Below, in pieces: positions 1 through 61,855 of a stretch of 64,000 nt of DNA; the first letter of the stretch is position 1; each line of letters begins with the position of its first letter. The stretch is taken from positions 5,583,986 to 5,647,985 of the forward strand of contig CM038721.1 of assembly GCA_021613375.1 (NCBI GenBank), written 5' to 3'. The position numbers and the translations under genes were made by a program. The notes under the pieces are model-generated. The model was not told where the DNA came from. It made no database searches and worked only from the letters and a program-made list of their open reading frames with translations. The DNA comes from Megaleporinus macrocephalus (lineage: Eukaryota > Chordata > Actinopteri > Characiformes > Anostomidae).

Positions 1-271
1 GAAGAAAATGAGGGCTTTCAGGCCGAGAGGAAAGAACGCTCTCAGAGAACATGCCTAGTCCCACCTGCAGGGGAGACGGTGGTCCGTCCAGCTGGCACTC
101 ACTTCACTAAAAGCACTCGGCGGTGCTGTTTCAGTGGGAGAGGCTTTCAGAGGTCGGGTGGACGCTGGCTGACCTCTAGAGAAACCCGCATTTCTCCATT
201 CCTGACTGTCACTCAGACCAGCTTTGTTCTTCTTCTCACTTTTCTCCTTCATTATGTGTAGTTACAGGCCT
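1..271. other. unique intronic sequence
   Basis: Non-repetitive lead-in to the TATC array. Two short open frames overlap here on opposite strands without family resemblance. I see nothing functional. Confidence 0.4.
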
Positions 272-272
272 G

Positions 273-339
<67 letters not shown>

Positions 340-346
340 ATCTTTG

Positions 347-399
<53 letters not shown>

Positions 400-406
400 A
401 TCTTTG

Positions 407-459
<53 letters not shown>

Positions 460-466
460 ATCTTTG

Positions 467-529
<63 letters not shown>

Positions 530-534
530 CTTTG

Positions 535-571
<37 letters not shown>

Positions 572-602
572 ATATCTATCTATCTACCTATCTATATCTT
601 TG

Positions 603-675
<73 letters not shown>

Positions 676-695
676 ATCTTTGTCTATCTATCTAC

Positions 696-767
<72 letters not shown>

Positions 768-774
768 ATCTTTG

Positions 775-831
<57 letters not shown>

Positions 832-862
832 TTATATCTTTGTCTATCTATCTATCTATCTA

Positions 863-910
<48 letters not shown>

Positions 911-916
911 TCTATC
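272..916 (+). repeat. TATC (GATA) microsatellite, about 645 bp
   Basis: Long (TATC)n broken at intervals by TATATCTTTGTC, giving a loose higher-order period, with a short (TCTG)n patch near 864-891. The tetranucleotide keeps all three frames open (Ser-Ile-Tyr-Leu repeats), which produces long but meaningless open frames. Confidence 0.97.
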
Positions 917-1639
917 ATTTTCTCTGTTTTATGTGCAGTCCTCCTTTCTTGCATCCCCTTCTCTTTCTAACTCTTTCTCTGTGCTTCCCTCCGTCTCTGT
1001 CTCTGTCTCCGTCATCGTCTCCTCTTCTGCCTTGTCGAAATTTCCACCATAAAATTTCCAGTCTCGTTCCCAGAGTCTCCCGACTTCCCTGTAACTCCAT
1101 GTGACATGCCCCCAGTCGGCCTGTTGCGCGGCTCTATTTCGAGCTCAGATGGCTCCCTCTCTCCTCTAAATCTCCTCTGCAGTGATTCATCACTCATAAC
1201 CGGCACACACGCACTCTCAAGCTGTCGATTATTAAAACCTAATCATGTCTACTCCTGGCTCTGAGGAGTGCTGTAATTAGGAACACTTGTTGTCCTTGCC
1301 TGTGCCAGCCTGTTTGCAGGTGAATGGAGGCTGAATTTGATTAGTTACAGCGTGTTCTCTCTAACGCCCGCTTGTCGTTTGAGCTCTGCATGCGTTCGAA
1401 ACAAGAGAAAAGACGAGAGCGTTGACGCTTTAGATTCGATTCCCCTGCGCGGTGAGTTTGTTGAGATCTTTCAGTGACACACATGCAAATGTTCAGTAAA
1501 TAGTCAGAAGTTGAGAATAACAGTAACACAAAGTAGGAGCAGTAATACTAATAATTAATAAACTAATAACTAATAAACATTTTTCATTTACTGCTTGCTG
1601 TTTATAAGCATATAATAATCTTAGAATTGGAAATTGCTC
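917..1639. other. unique sequence, no gene seen
   Basis: Pyrimidine-rich to about 1035, then balanced unique DNA. 1205-1400 has homeobox-type TAAT cores (gattattaaaacctaatc, ctgtaattagg, ttgattagtt) and could be a conserved non-coding element; only an alignment would show that. Confidence 0.35.
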
Positions 1640-3118
1640 CCATACAAACTGAGTAATGAATGTGAATACCTTTGTGAATACTTTTGATATCTGTGTAGTA
1701 CTGTGACTACATTAGAGGAGCAATTTGTAAGATGACCCATCATATACCAAAAATTGGGGGCCGTCTTCACTCCTTTCTGGAAGAAAGAATGGTTGCAGAT
1801 CAGCATCAAGCTTTATTCCTTTACTCAGTTAGATCATTGGCTATCTAAGCTCAGAAAGCATTCACGTCATAGTATGCAGCTCCCGACACGTAGACTGTCC
1901 AATATGTCTTTCTGACACCCTAGTGAGCTTCCTAAATAGGCGTTGTCTAGGTAGCACCTGTTTAAGTAGCAGTGTTCTCTCCTCATCTCTCCTCATAAGA
2001 GAGATTATTGAGGCGCACTAGTTAAAGAGAGACTACATCACGACTTGTTCCCGCCCACTGCATGTGTTTACTGCCCTCAGCTGCAGCATCTCCGCAGTGT
2101 TTCAGCTCCTTGCAGCACAAACTAGTGCGTTAAGTACAGTGGGCTTGCTGGTAAACTGGTGGTCTGAGTCCAGAACTGGAAGGTTGCAGGTTTAAATCCC
2201 ACGACTCAGTTGATATACATGGTTGGACAAGACTGTGTGGCTCCCAACATGTAGACTGTCCCAATTCTTACATACCTTAAACATACATTCTACTGAGGTT
2301 CCTTCCTTTGGCTGAATTGTAAGAAAGCATCAAATGGGTCCTTTATAACAATCCCATGATGCAAGGTGAGCTAGACTTTTTTCCAGCATGCTGGACGCAA
2401 GCAGAGCTATAAGCGGTGAAGCAGTTTAGAAGTTATCAGCAAGACGTGCTCGTCTTTTTACACATGGTCTGACTGTGGCACCTCAGATACACACTAGGGA
2501 GCAGTGAGCACACATGCTCAGAGCAGGGGGCAGCCCTATCCACGGCACTTGGGGAGCAGTTGGGGGTTAGGTGCCTTGCTCAAGGGCACCTCAGTCATGT
2601 TCTGCTGGTCTCGGTTATCAAACCAGGGACCTTCCAGTCACAGACCGGGCCACGACTGTCCCAAGAAGAAAACCCATAGAGCTAAAACGCTGCGGAGACG
2701 CTGCAGCTGAGGTCAGTAAACACATGCAGTGGGCGGGAACAAGCCGTGACGTAGTCTCTCTCTAACTAGGGCATCTCAATAATCTCTCTTATGAGGAGAG
2801 ATAAGGAGAGAACAGTGCTTCTTAAACAGGTGCTACCTAGACAATGCCTATTTAGGCAGCTCACTAGGTTTTCAGACAGACCCCATATCTAAACATATGG
2901 GACAGTCTATGTGTTGGGAGCCACATACTATGATCTCTAAGACAGAGCCTAGGTAGCCAATGATCTAACTGAGTAAACGGATGAAGCTTGGTGCTGATCT
3001 ATAACTATTCTTTCTTCTAGAAAGAAGTGAAGATGGCACCTAATTTTGGTATATGATGGTTCATCTAAGCATCTTAAGTGTCTAAAGTATTCACACTCAT
3101 TACTCAGGTAGAAGTATA
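1640..3118. mobile_element. large palindromic (fold-back) element
   Basis: The left arm (about 1640-2103) is the imperfect reverse complement of the right arm (about 2683-3118). Paired landmarks: catcatataccaaaaattgg (about 1738) against ccaaaattaggtgccatctt-like text read from the right arm; cagttagatcattggct (about 1827) against agccaatgatctaactg (about 2958); the ctctcctcataagagagatt block against aatctctcttatgaggagag; and cgcccactgcatgtg against cacatgcagtgggcg. The loop of roughly 580 bp holds a tRNA-derived SINE. No coding capacity; probably a non-autonomous DNA transposon of fold-back type. Confidence 0.8.
2488..2663 (-). mobile_element. tRNA-derived SINE fragment in the palindrome loop
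   Basis: Contains the fish SINE landmarks acactagggagcagtgagca, cagccctatccacggcac, ttgggggttaggtgccttgc and tcaagggcacctcagtcatg, followed by a tRNA-like B-box region readable on the minus strand. The same family recurs in the 30.6-32.0 kb tandem units. Confidence 0.7.
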
Positions 3119-3630
3119 GATACTAGGGTTTAAAAGTATTAACTCAAGCTTTTTACTCCAGTAAAAGTGTAAAAGTACTGCTTTCAGAACTACTTAAAGT
3201 ATAAAAGTAAAAGTAATGTAAGGAAAAAATCTTAGGACAAAAGCTTAAGCCATACCACAGCCATAATGACTATAATGTTCTATTAAAATATTAATGTTGA
3301 TAAATTTGGGATGAGCTAGGCTTCCTGTTTCAGCCGCATATACGCCCATTGAACATGAATGTAGTTTAGTACAATGTAAATAAATTAAAGAAGCATATCT
3401 GTTACTACTGAACATTAACATGTGTTTCATGGAGCAGAAGATATGATGACTAGTTGTCTGTAAGTATTGTAATGAAGTCAAACTTCAAAGACATGTTATC
3501 AATAATCTTTACTGGAACGTACATGAATGAAAACAAGCTGAAATAAAATAGGAGTAACGAGACTATGTTTAAAGTTTAGTAAAATATAAATAACCAAAAT
3601 CCCTACTTAAGTTACTTGACACCTCTGTAG
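3119..3630. mobile_element. possible hAT-like MITE remnant
   Basis: Has the agtactgctttcagaactac and ttaaagtataaaagtaaaag text common to many fish MITEs, and ends near ctacttaagttacttgacac. The ends are too decayed to define inverted repeats. Confidence 0.4.
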
Positions 3631-4599
3631 TACTCCCAATATAAGACCTGGCAAAGGAATCAGCCAATCATTGTATTTTTTTTTTTTACAGTGGATGGAA
3701 CCAATTGTATAGGAACATAATGTCATTCTAAACTGTCTGGAAGTTGGACAGTGAACCTGAGCTGTAGTTTAACCAGAATTTGGTCAGTGCAGCTGTTTAT
3801 GGACAAAACTGTCCACCTCAATTGGAAAAAAAGCAACTGTAGAAACTGATCATGAACATTATGAAAATAATGTGGAATGTTTATATTTCTCACTTGTTTT
3901 TAGCCCCTCATGAGGACCAAATGTTCTCATAATGATCCTGGAACAGTCGAAGCCTGGATGCTTTCCTGGTGCTCGCAAGACAATATGCCACCAACTTTTC
4001 ACCATCTAGCTCACTGAAGTTAAGGCTACGGTCAGAGTTAGTGTCAGGTGTAGGTGTAGGTGTAGCATTACTCGGCTACAGTAATGCATGAGGCAGTGTA
4101 AGTCCTCACAGAGGTAGTAATACAGTCCTCGGCACCCTGCTCCCCTCTGCTCTGTGGTGCCTACAGAATAAGAACATGCAGGTCAAGGTCTCTCACCACA
4201 GAGAGACTACCACACCTACTCATTAAACATGAGCACGGTTCTCTCCGAATTGAGATACTAATCACGTATGCACTACTAGCAGCCGCGACTATCTTATCTG
4301 CCGCTCCTTGGTTTGCGTTTGTCCTCTAATGATGTCAGGAGTCTCGGACATGTTTTACTTTGAAAAGCTCTAATGACATGGGTTGCGTATGTCAGAGCCT
4401 GTATTCACGCACCTGTGAGCCTACGTGCACGCTTGAATGTGTGAGCCACTCAGCAATGAAGTCTTTTCTCTGCAGCAAAGGTCAGAGGACACTGTCTCAT
4501 TACCTGTTGGCTGTAATTGGTTTTGACTCTCCTCCAGACAAGGGCAGATCAAGTTGTTGTGGTAGGTAGGTAGTGTGTTCATAGTGTCTAAACAGTCTG
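3631..4599. other. unique sequence, no gene seen
   Basis: Mixed intronic sequence with a small (taggtg)n patch near 4045-4065. Short open frames at 4360-4612 on both strands have no recognisable family. Confidence 0.35.
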
Positions 4600-5197
4600 G
4601 GGTCTGTCTCAAACCCTAGTGAGTGTCTAAGTAGGCTGTCTAGGTAGCAGCTGTGTAAGTAGCAGCGTTCTCTTCTCATCTCTCCTCATAAAACAGATTA
4701 CTGAGACGCTCTAGTTAGAGAGAGACTGCGTCACGGCTTGTTACCACCCACCGCAGCACGTGACCAGTGATTTAGCTGGTTGCTAAGCTACCGGCCAGCA
4801 TTCAAAACAATAGCCTGAGGCCTAAAAATCCGTTAGCGTAAATGCTAATGTCTGGAGTATAAAACTGCTGAATGGTGAAGGACTCGTTACAGAGTTGATA
4901 ATAAAATACTGTTTTGTGTGATTATATGACCAGAAACACATTAAAACTCCAGAGAGAATCAAAATAACTCACATTTTAAAACCACTTCACTGCTCCTAGA
5001 TTAGCCTGTGTTGCATCATGGGATTGTCTTAGCGGCTGAGGAAGCGTTCAATACTTCCTTAAAATCAGGTCTAAATAAGGTTTCTCAGTAAACAGCATGT
5101 TTAAGGTATGTAAGAATTGGGACAGTCTACATGTCAGGAGCGCATACTATGACGTAAAATGCTGCCTATGTAGGAGCTCACTAGGATTTGAGACCCC
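4600..5197. mobile_element. MITE-like element related to the palindrome at 1.6-3.1 kb
   Basis: Ends are inverted: ctcaaaccctagtgagtgtc at the left, and the right end reads, in reverse complement, ctcaaatcctagtgagctcc. The interior shares the gttctcttctcatctctcct and gcatcatgggattgt blocks with the larger palindrome. About 600 bp, non-coding. Confidence 0.7.
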
Positions 5198-5758
5198 TGA
5201 TGATGTAGTGCGTAGAGTACTATTGTAGTGCACAAAATAGTAGCTGCTCTGTGGTGGTCCTGTGGGGGTCCTGATCATTAAAGAACAGAGTAATAAAGTA
5301 TACAGAGAATCAGATGAACTACAGTCTGTAAGTGTAGCTCCTGTATGGTCAGTGTAGAAACAAGGAGGTGGTTTTAATGCTATGGCTGATGTGTGTGTAT
5401 TACAGTAGTGCACTGTAAGGCTATAGTGCACAGAGCCTGTTCATTTTTGTCTCTTATACTCAGAGAGGTGTGTATCTGTCTATCTGCGGTATGGAAATGA
5501 TCCCACTGAGAATTTATGCGGCCCCTCTGTCTCTCCGTCTGAGACTGTGGTTGACATCTGAATGACAGTGGCGTCATTGTGTTTTGCTCCAGATCTTCAT
5601 GTTGTTGTTATTGTTGTTGTTGTGTTAGCATTTTCTTGTCTCATTAAAAAAAAAACAGTGTAGTTGTACTGAGAGTCATTATATGTTTCTAAGCAAGCCT
5701 GGAGCAACTCATTTTACACTCTCTGTTTTCAGGATGTTGGGAACAACAGGAGCATCTG

Positions 5759-5760
<2 letters not shown>
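5198..5760. other. unique sequence, no gene seen
   Basis: Intronic sequence with a (ttgttg)n patch near 5595-5622 and an A9 run near 5646. Minus-strand open frames at 5147-5577 look like chance. Confidence 0.35.

Positions 5761-5819
<59 letters not shown>
5759..5819 (+). repeat. CA microsatellite
   Basis: Uninterrupted (CA)n of about 60 bp, directly before an interspersed repeat that also occurs at 56 kb. Confidence 0.97.
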
Positions 5820-5820
<1 letters not shown>

Positions 5821-5821
<1 letters not shown>

Positions 5822-6095
5822 GACAGGAAGCTTTTATTTACTCAGTAAAACACTTTATTATTAAATACTAAACAGTATTAATAGAGTAAGTAGAGCTTTT
5901 ACATACGTTCCAAGCTTCTCCTAAACAACCCAGTATTATTTACAGTTCTCATCTAATACCTGCTTTGACTGCTCAGTACTTCATTAAGCTAAATCAAGAT
6001 TTGCTGCTGAAGGAACTGAACACATTCATACAATGTCTGGGGCGTCCAGGAGAAATCTGGAACCTAACTTTGTTCTTCAAACTGGAGCTCAAGAT
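5821..6095 (+). repeat. interspersed repeat, copy 1 (pair at 56.0 kb)
   Basis: Near-identical to 56041-56335 over about 275 bp, for example gacaggaagcttttatttac, ctcctaaacaacccagtatt and atgtctggggcgtccaggag. The 56-kb copy is preceded by a Tc1-like terminal motif (acagtattgtgcaaaggttt), so this is probably a piece of a non-autonomous DNA transposon. Confidence 0.75.
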
Positions 6096-6142
6096 TTTCC
6101 ACTTCTTTTAAACAAAGTCATGTTTTGTATAATATTTATGCT

Positions 6143-6446
6143 ATATTTACACTACTGTTCAAAAGTTTGGGATCACAGTGAAATGTTCTTGTTTTCAATG
6201 GAGTATCTTCTTCCTTAACACAACAATGGACTGACGGGTCTCTAAAGAAAGTTGTTTCTTTCTGGTCATTTTGAGTCGGTCAGCAAGCCATCAACTGCTG
6301 ATCTTCAGATACTAAACTAACCTAGAATGTTGTTCTCCCTTTTATACTCACTTATTAGTAGAATGTTTTTCAGCTGTGCATCACAATTGAGCAAGAGTGT
6401 CCTAACAATCAATTAGTCCAATAACATCCTTAACTTGGATTGGAAG
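6143..6446 (+). mobile_element. Tc1/mariner-type MITE, copy 1, 3' truncated
   Basis: Starts with ttcaaaagtttgggatcaca and continues with aatggactgacgggtctcta and ctgtgcatcacaattgagca, as in the copies at 9.1 and 16.9 kb. The 3' half is missing and an AT-rich tract follows. Confidence 0.8.
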
Positions 6447-6457
6447 GCAACAGAAGA

Positions 6458-6461
6458 AATG

Positions 6462-6496
<35 letters not shown>

Positions 6497-6500
6497 ATTC
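6458..6500 (+). repeat. AT microsatellite
   Basis: (TA)n with one TTTA interruption, starting within about 15 bp of the truncated MITE. Confidence 0.9.
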
Positions 6501-7215
6501 AGTTCTGCTCATATATATTGCAAAAATATAGCCTGTGCAAACATTCTGTTTTATATCTGCCACGTTGCTTCAACATTTTATCATGCCTCCTCTTTTTCTC
6601 CGTATGTATAGACTTTTTCTGAATCTGAATTAGAAAATACTGTCAAGAAATTGATTCTTTCTTCTGTGGCCTTCCGTCTTTTACTGCCTTCGTTTTTCTG
6701 GGAATGAATGACTTGCTTAACACAGTCATTCTCCATCATTTTCAATCTTTCTATTTTTTTCATGGTGCACCTGCACAGTACACAGTGCAGGCTCAGCAAG
6801 GTGGCATCAAAAGTGAACTGTACCTGACAGAGCCGCTCATGTCTTTATTTAGCTTTCGGGGTTTGTTAGTTTCTGCTGTTTGCTAGTCCCACCTGTTGTG
6901 TCTCGTTTTATTCCTCTGCTATCATTTTGGCTTTGCAGTGTCTGTATGTGTGCGGCAGATGCAGGAGCTCCAGCGTTAGCACGACAGTCGGACACAGTAG
7001 GAGTTGCTGTCTGGTGACCCCAGTCTGTCAGAACCTCATTCAACCACCCATCCCCCCCACCCGCCCCACACCTGTTTGCCACCCGACCATCAGCTAATTT
7101 GGCAGGAATGCAGCCAGAGCTGTGAGGCTGAAAGCAGAGCTGTGCTACGTTAATCTCCTCACAGCTAAATTGCTGCGCACAATCAGTCTAATCACACTCT
7201 ATTAGCACCACTGAG
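6501..7215. other. unique sequence, no gene seen
   Basis: Intronic sequence. A short inverted repeat lies at about 6766-6790 (gtgcacctgcacag, cacagtgcaggctc). No family recognised. Confidence 0.3.
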
Positions 7216-7420
7216 CAGATACACTGTCCAAAAGTTAGCAGACACCTGCTCATCCAGTGGGGTATTAATAGAAGCCTTGCTGCAGTGACAGCCTCTTCTG
7301 TTCTTGGGAAGGCTTTACGCTAGATGTTAGAACATTGCTGCGAGGATTTGATCGCGTTCAGCATCCACAAGAGCATTGGTGAGCTCAGGTGCCATATTGC
7401 CATATGAATGATTGACACTT
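7216..7420 (+). mobile_element. MITE fragment
   Basis: acactgtccaaaagttagca, gacacctgctcatcc, then ttgggaaggctttacgctag and gattt-cg-ttcagc. This resembles a widespread fish non-autonomous element with a 'gtccaaaag-tt-g-acac' end. Only one end can be recognised. Confidence 0.55.
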
Positions 7421-7479
7421 CCAATCATCTATTTTGATCATAGTTTGCAGCTACTGAAAAACCGGAAGCCATTTTTGGC

Positions 7480-8030
7480 GAAAACCAAAAACGCCATTCA
7501 ACCTTCAATCAATCAACAGTAAAGCATGGTGGTGGAAGTGTTAGGGTTTGGAGATGCTTTGCCTCAGGGGCCGGTCAGCTTACAAGCACAGGATCGCTAT
7601 AAATTGCCTTTCGTTGCAGGAAGTGCTTGTGGAGAATGTGAGAAAGTCAAAGTAGAACAGTGTGACGATGCCTCGCCAATTTTCCGTGAAGGGGTCGCGA
7701 AGGCACCGGGTAGTGTGCGGTGTAGTGGAATACAGAAAATACATCTGGCTAGCTTTTCAACCACATCTTAGCTACACCTCAGCTCGAGGTCCGGATTCTC
7801 CCGCTAGCCTCATGATTACCGGAATGTTCTCCATCCTGTAGGACAGGCCCCCTTAGGTTTAAAACGTTTACACCCTATAGTGGGACGGTCCTACAAGGAT
7901 GGGCTTTCACTAGAAACAGGATAATGATCCCAAACATACAAGTAAATCCACCAAGGAATGGCTTTAAAGACAAAAAGGATTTGGCAGTGGAACCTTATCC
8001 TTGGTCAATCAAGAAACTTTGGCATTTGAA
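7480..8030 (+). pseudogene. Tc1/mariner transposase relic
   Basis: Two stretches still resemble Tc1-family transposase. At about 7520-7565 the DNA reads as K-H-G-G-G-S-V-R-V-W, like the family's KHGGGS-VWG block. At about 7918-7965 it reads as D-N-D-P-K-H-T-S-K-S-T-K-E-W-L and then hits a stop, like the block around the second catalytic aspartate. Between them the sequence is scrambled, and the DLNP-E region is absent. Dead copy. Confidence 0.7.
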
Positions 8031-8633
8031 GTTTGTCCCTTATTTTGGCGCTACAGCTACAAGGCTAACAAGTGTTGGGAGTGAACTTACGTTTATATTT
8101 GTTCCTTTAATGGCCACCCAGAGTATGCCAAGAGTGGAGGCCAAGCACAGAGCCTATACTTACACTAGCCTCATAATTCCAGGGTTCAACCAGTGGCAAA
8201 ATATATCTTGGCTGATTGGCTACGTGTAGACAAACATTATTTATCAATCAGGTCTTATAATAAACTCAGACTAGTACACAAGTCTATATCGCCCTCACCC
8301 ACCCACAGCCAGCATGTCATGTTCCTGGCCGTTGCTTTTGGCTCAGGCTCAGACCAAACATTTTATAAACAGAACAGAATAAACAAACAAGTGATCGAGT
8401 GTGTTTCCATTCGTTAAGTATTAGTCTGTCAGTCACTGGGTTTTCTAACAGTGACAGCTGTAATTTTCCTGTGTGCGATTAGCTAAGCCACGGCATGGTC
8501 CACTGACCAGTAACTGGGTCAGAATGTCAGAGGAGACGGACATCTTTCTCATACTTTCTTTGTTCACTTATTCTCTCTTTTTTTCTCTGGCCCAGTCTGG
8601 CCAGCCTGTTCTATGTACAGACTTACCGGCTCT

Positions 8634-8635
<2 letters not shown>

Positions 8636-8719
<84 letters not shown>
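8636..8719 (+). repeat. AT microsatellite
   Basis: (TA)n of about 84 bp. No transposon end is visible beside it. Confidence 0.97.
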
Positions 8720-8825
8720 TGATCTATATACTGAGTACTATATACTGATGGCATACTATTAAAACCACCTTCTTATATCTACACACATTGTCCATTGTAT
8801 CACCTTCACTTATGATAAGGAACAC

Positions 8826-9085
8826 TTTGTTTTGTTGGTCAACAATTACAGTCAGTAGTCCTTCGACAGATATTTTCAAGTGGTAACTTTATAGGAGAGG
8901 GCAAAAACTGTCTTGACTTTCAATGTAAGTCAATGGAACCAGAATATTTTATAAGCTATTTTGGAGCATTTCTATTGGTGCATTCATCATTAGTTACATC
9001 ATTATTACCACAGTGTAAAAAGCTGCAGTCGTGTTTAAATGAGGTGAAAAAATAAAAATCGACAAAAATGGACGTACATGTTTTT
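8826..9085 (+). repeat. interspersed repeat ('tcaatggaacca' family)
   Basis: Contains tttcaatgtaagtcaatgga, accagaat and ttggagcatttctattggtg. The same text recurs at 27.2-27.7 kb, 29.55-29.83 kb and (end only) 63.8 kb. Confidence 0.65.
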
Positions 9086-9106
9086 CTTTGGATGAGATAT
9101 ATGATG

Positions 9107-9646
9107 ATATACACTATCGCTCAAAAGTTTGGGATCACAGTGAAAATTTTTTCAATGTGTTTTCATTGGAGTATCTTCCTTCCTTAACACAACAATGGAC
9201 TGACGGGTCTCTAAAGAAAGTTGTTTCTTTCTGGCCATTGTGAGTCGGTCAGCAAGCCATCAACTGCTAATGCTTCAGATACTAAACTAACCTAGAATGT
9301 TGTTCTCCCTTTTATACTCACTTATTAGTAGAATGTTTTTCAGCTGTGCATCACAATTGAGCAAGAGTGTCCTAACAACCAATTAGTCCAATAACATCCT
9401 TAACTTGGATTGATGGTCGTACCAGGAGATTTAGACAGAGGACTGAGAATTACTGATAATAGACTATATGCAAAATAAGACTTTATACAAAAATAGACTT
9501 TAATACAAACATTTATATTCTTTAAAAATCATCTTACATACACTTACATTCATTGTGAAATTGACAATATTGTTTGTGAATTGCATGAAAATTGCATGAA
9601 ATGAAATTCTAAAGTGATCCTAAACTTTTGATCTGTAGTATATATA
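9107..9646 (+). mobile_element. Tc1/mariner-type MITE, full-length copy
   Basis: The left end has gctcaaaagtttgggatcac; the right end, gtgatcctaaacttttgatc, is its inverted counterpart (about 9614-9633). TA dinucleotides flank both ends (tatacactatcgc, ctgtagtatata), as expected for a Tc1/mariner target. About 540 bp, non-coding. Copies at 6.1 and 16.9 kb share the body. Confidence 0.85.
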
Positions 9647-10905
9647 CACCATATATGTGTAGAAATGGATGGATGATGGGACTGTTCCCAAACCACTCCA
9701 CAGGCCGTTACAGAGTGACACAACAAACCCTGCTGCACACATAATGTCCACACAGTGGCCTCTCTACAAAATTTCACAGTCGTAGTCACTGCACTGTAGG
9801 GGTTTCAGAATGTCCACTGTCCGAGTAAACACACATACCAGGGGCTGCTACATCTGGACTGCATCCTTCCCCCCTGAAGCACAAACTCAGAAAGACTAAG
9901 CAGCTGCAGTACTCCCTAAAGTAGCAGTACTGATGCTACTGCAACAGCCCACTGTCATCATTCTCCGCTGCCCACTGTGCAGTAGATGCAGCGAAAGTAC
10001 TAGATGAGTCCACTGCAGTCCCGAACCTTGGCCACACATGCTGCCCCGGCCAGGGGGTTCTGGTGGCTCTTTCGCCACCCTCCAGCCTTGTCACGAAGTC
10101 CTTGCTGCCCATCTTTTGATGTTCTGCTTCCCTTTCGCTGCTAGGAGGGCAATCCCACTTCTGACACCAAAGGCATGCTACAGTATATGTATTACTGTAG
10201 CCATGTGTGATTGCCTTCAAAGACACTTGTGCATAGAAGTCTCACAAGATCATGGCCCATCCCTGGACCTGCAAAATGGGTAGAACTTGTAATTTATGGT
10301 TACCGCAAAAAGGAAAAGGGTTTGCAACCAAAAGACTTGTGGTTTTTATCAAACCTGGCCAGTTTGGCACTGAACACACTCACAACACTCACCCTACACC
10401 AGAGTTTATTCTGTCAGGCATGTGAGGAGATGTGGAATGGCAGCAGGTGTCATGTGTGCGTTGGGTGGTTGTGTGAGAGAAAGTTTTTAATGGTTATGAG
10501 ATGTCAGTCACTTTCCTTCCTTTCTGATGGCTGGAAGACAGCGGGCGTTGGTGGATGATTGATTATACTACGTGTCTAGGGAGGGAGAGGATGCACAGGG
10601 AACACGTGTGCCTCCACCTGCAGGAACAAGTCGTTAGTTATCATATTGCAAAGCTGGATACCATGAGTTCAAGTCTCTCATGCGACATTGAGCCCTTCAC
10701 ATCAGGATCACACCTCGGCGGATGCGTCTTAATATAAAACTGTAAGATTGGTTCAAACGTGGAGTGTGATAAAAATTTCCAGGCCTGTAAATGAGAGCGT
10801 CTGAGGTGCTAAAAGTGCGAGCGCACCTGCCTGATGGCAGCTAACTGTGATTAATGGGTGTAATGCACGGAAGCAGGTGTGAACCAGCTGTTTGTGTGCT
10901 TTCAG
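9647..10905. other. unique sequence upstream of the first visible exon
   Basis: No cemip exon or other family recognised. Overlapping open frames at 9896-10283 on both strands, up to 115 codons, lack any motif. 10780-10870 is GC-balanced and close to the exon. Confidence 0.35.
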
Positions 10906-60856
<49,951 letters not shown>

Positions 60857-61554
60857 GTAACGAACAGCATTAAAGGCTATTGCTTTGTATCCCTGGCTTT
60901 ATATACAGTATACTTGATTCTCTTCTTCAGGAACACCAGTTTATTTATTTATTTATTTAGATTTTCTATAGTCACCAGGATTTTGCACGTTGTTATTATT
61001 ATTACAGTATGGCACACTACAGATGTTTGGTGATGGATTATCAGGAGTGCTGATGTTGCTCTTGTTAGTAGTTGGACTGAACAGTAGAGATTCTTTGTTC
61101 ACGGTTTTCATTTTAAGCCATTACTCACAGAAATAAAGCTTGTTATCAATGATGGAGCAAAAACTCACCAGAAAATCTGTCTTGCAAAATTACATGTTGG
61201 TTGTTATCATAGAAACCTATTGGTTTTCTGTAAACCATGTTTGTCCAGAGTGTTTATATACGAGCATAAAAACAGCATTTAATAAGCTTCTGCTGCATAT
61301 GACCTGTATAGACAGTAGGGGGCAGTAGTACTTTACTTTTTTACTGATATTTTGTGTTTTGCTTGAGGCAGTTAGCGAAGATAAGAGTATTGTAAATATG
61401 TACCCAAGTAAACGTATTGTAAAACATATCAGGTCCAGTAGAGCTTGCAGAGCTGCAGTGAAACTTCTTGATACTTCCAGCACAGGAACTGATTCTTTGC
61501 TTATTTATGGTCCTTGCAGCCTAAAGCCAAAGGTTGTTGATGTGAACTGGTTAA
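60857..61554. other. intron downstream of exon 17, no gene seen
   Basis: Unique sequence with a (TTTA)n patch near 60941-60958. The terminal cemip exon is not here. Confidence 0.45.
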
Positions 61555-61855
61555 AATGACTTCTTTATAGTGGTGGTCATGATGGGAACCAGGGGTTTAT
61601 AAGAGTACAACACAAATATAGTCGTTTTATTTACTATCAAAACCACCAGTGTACTACTACTTGGCCTCACAACACCCTTCACACCCCTCCACCATGCATG
61701 GGTTCAATAAATTGATTCAAATTGAGCCCAACCTGTACCACAAAACCATCATAAAACAACATATCAGGCATCAAGCAGTGTATCCATAACCTTTCTGTGA
61801 GGGAGATTTTAAAGGTGGATGTCTGGTTCCATTCACCACCACTGTAAACAGGCTC
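61555..61855. mobile_element. 'gtggtgaatggaacca' MITE, near complete
   Basis: Left end ctttatagtggtggtcatga with gggaaccagggg; right end ctggttccattcaccaccac and tgtaaa, inverted. The body shares cacaaatatagtcgttttat with the element at 32.8 kb. Confidence 0.7.

Noticed and set aside
224..1104. Three overlapping + strand open frames of 150-248 codons rich in Ser, Ile, Tyr and Leu
   Set aside because: They are translations of the TATC microsatellite in all frames, with no family motif or splice context.
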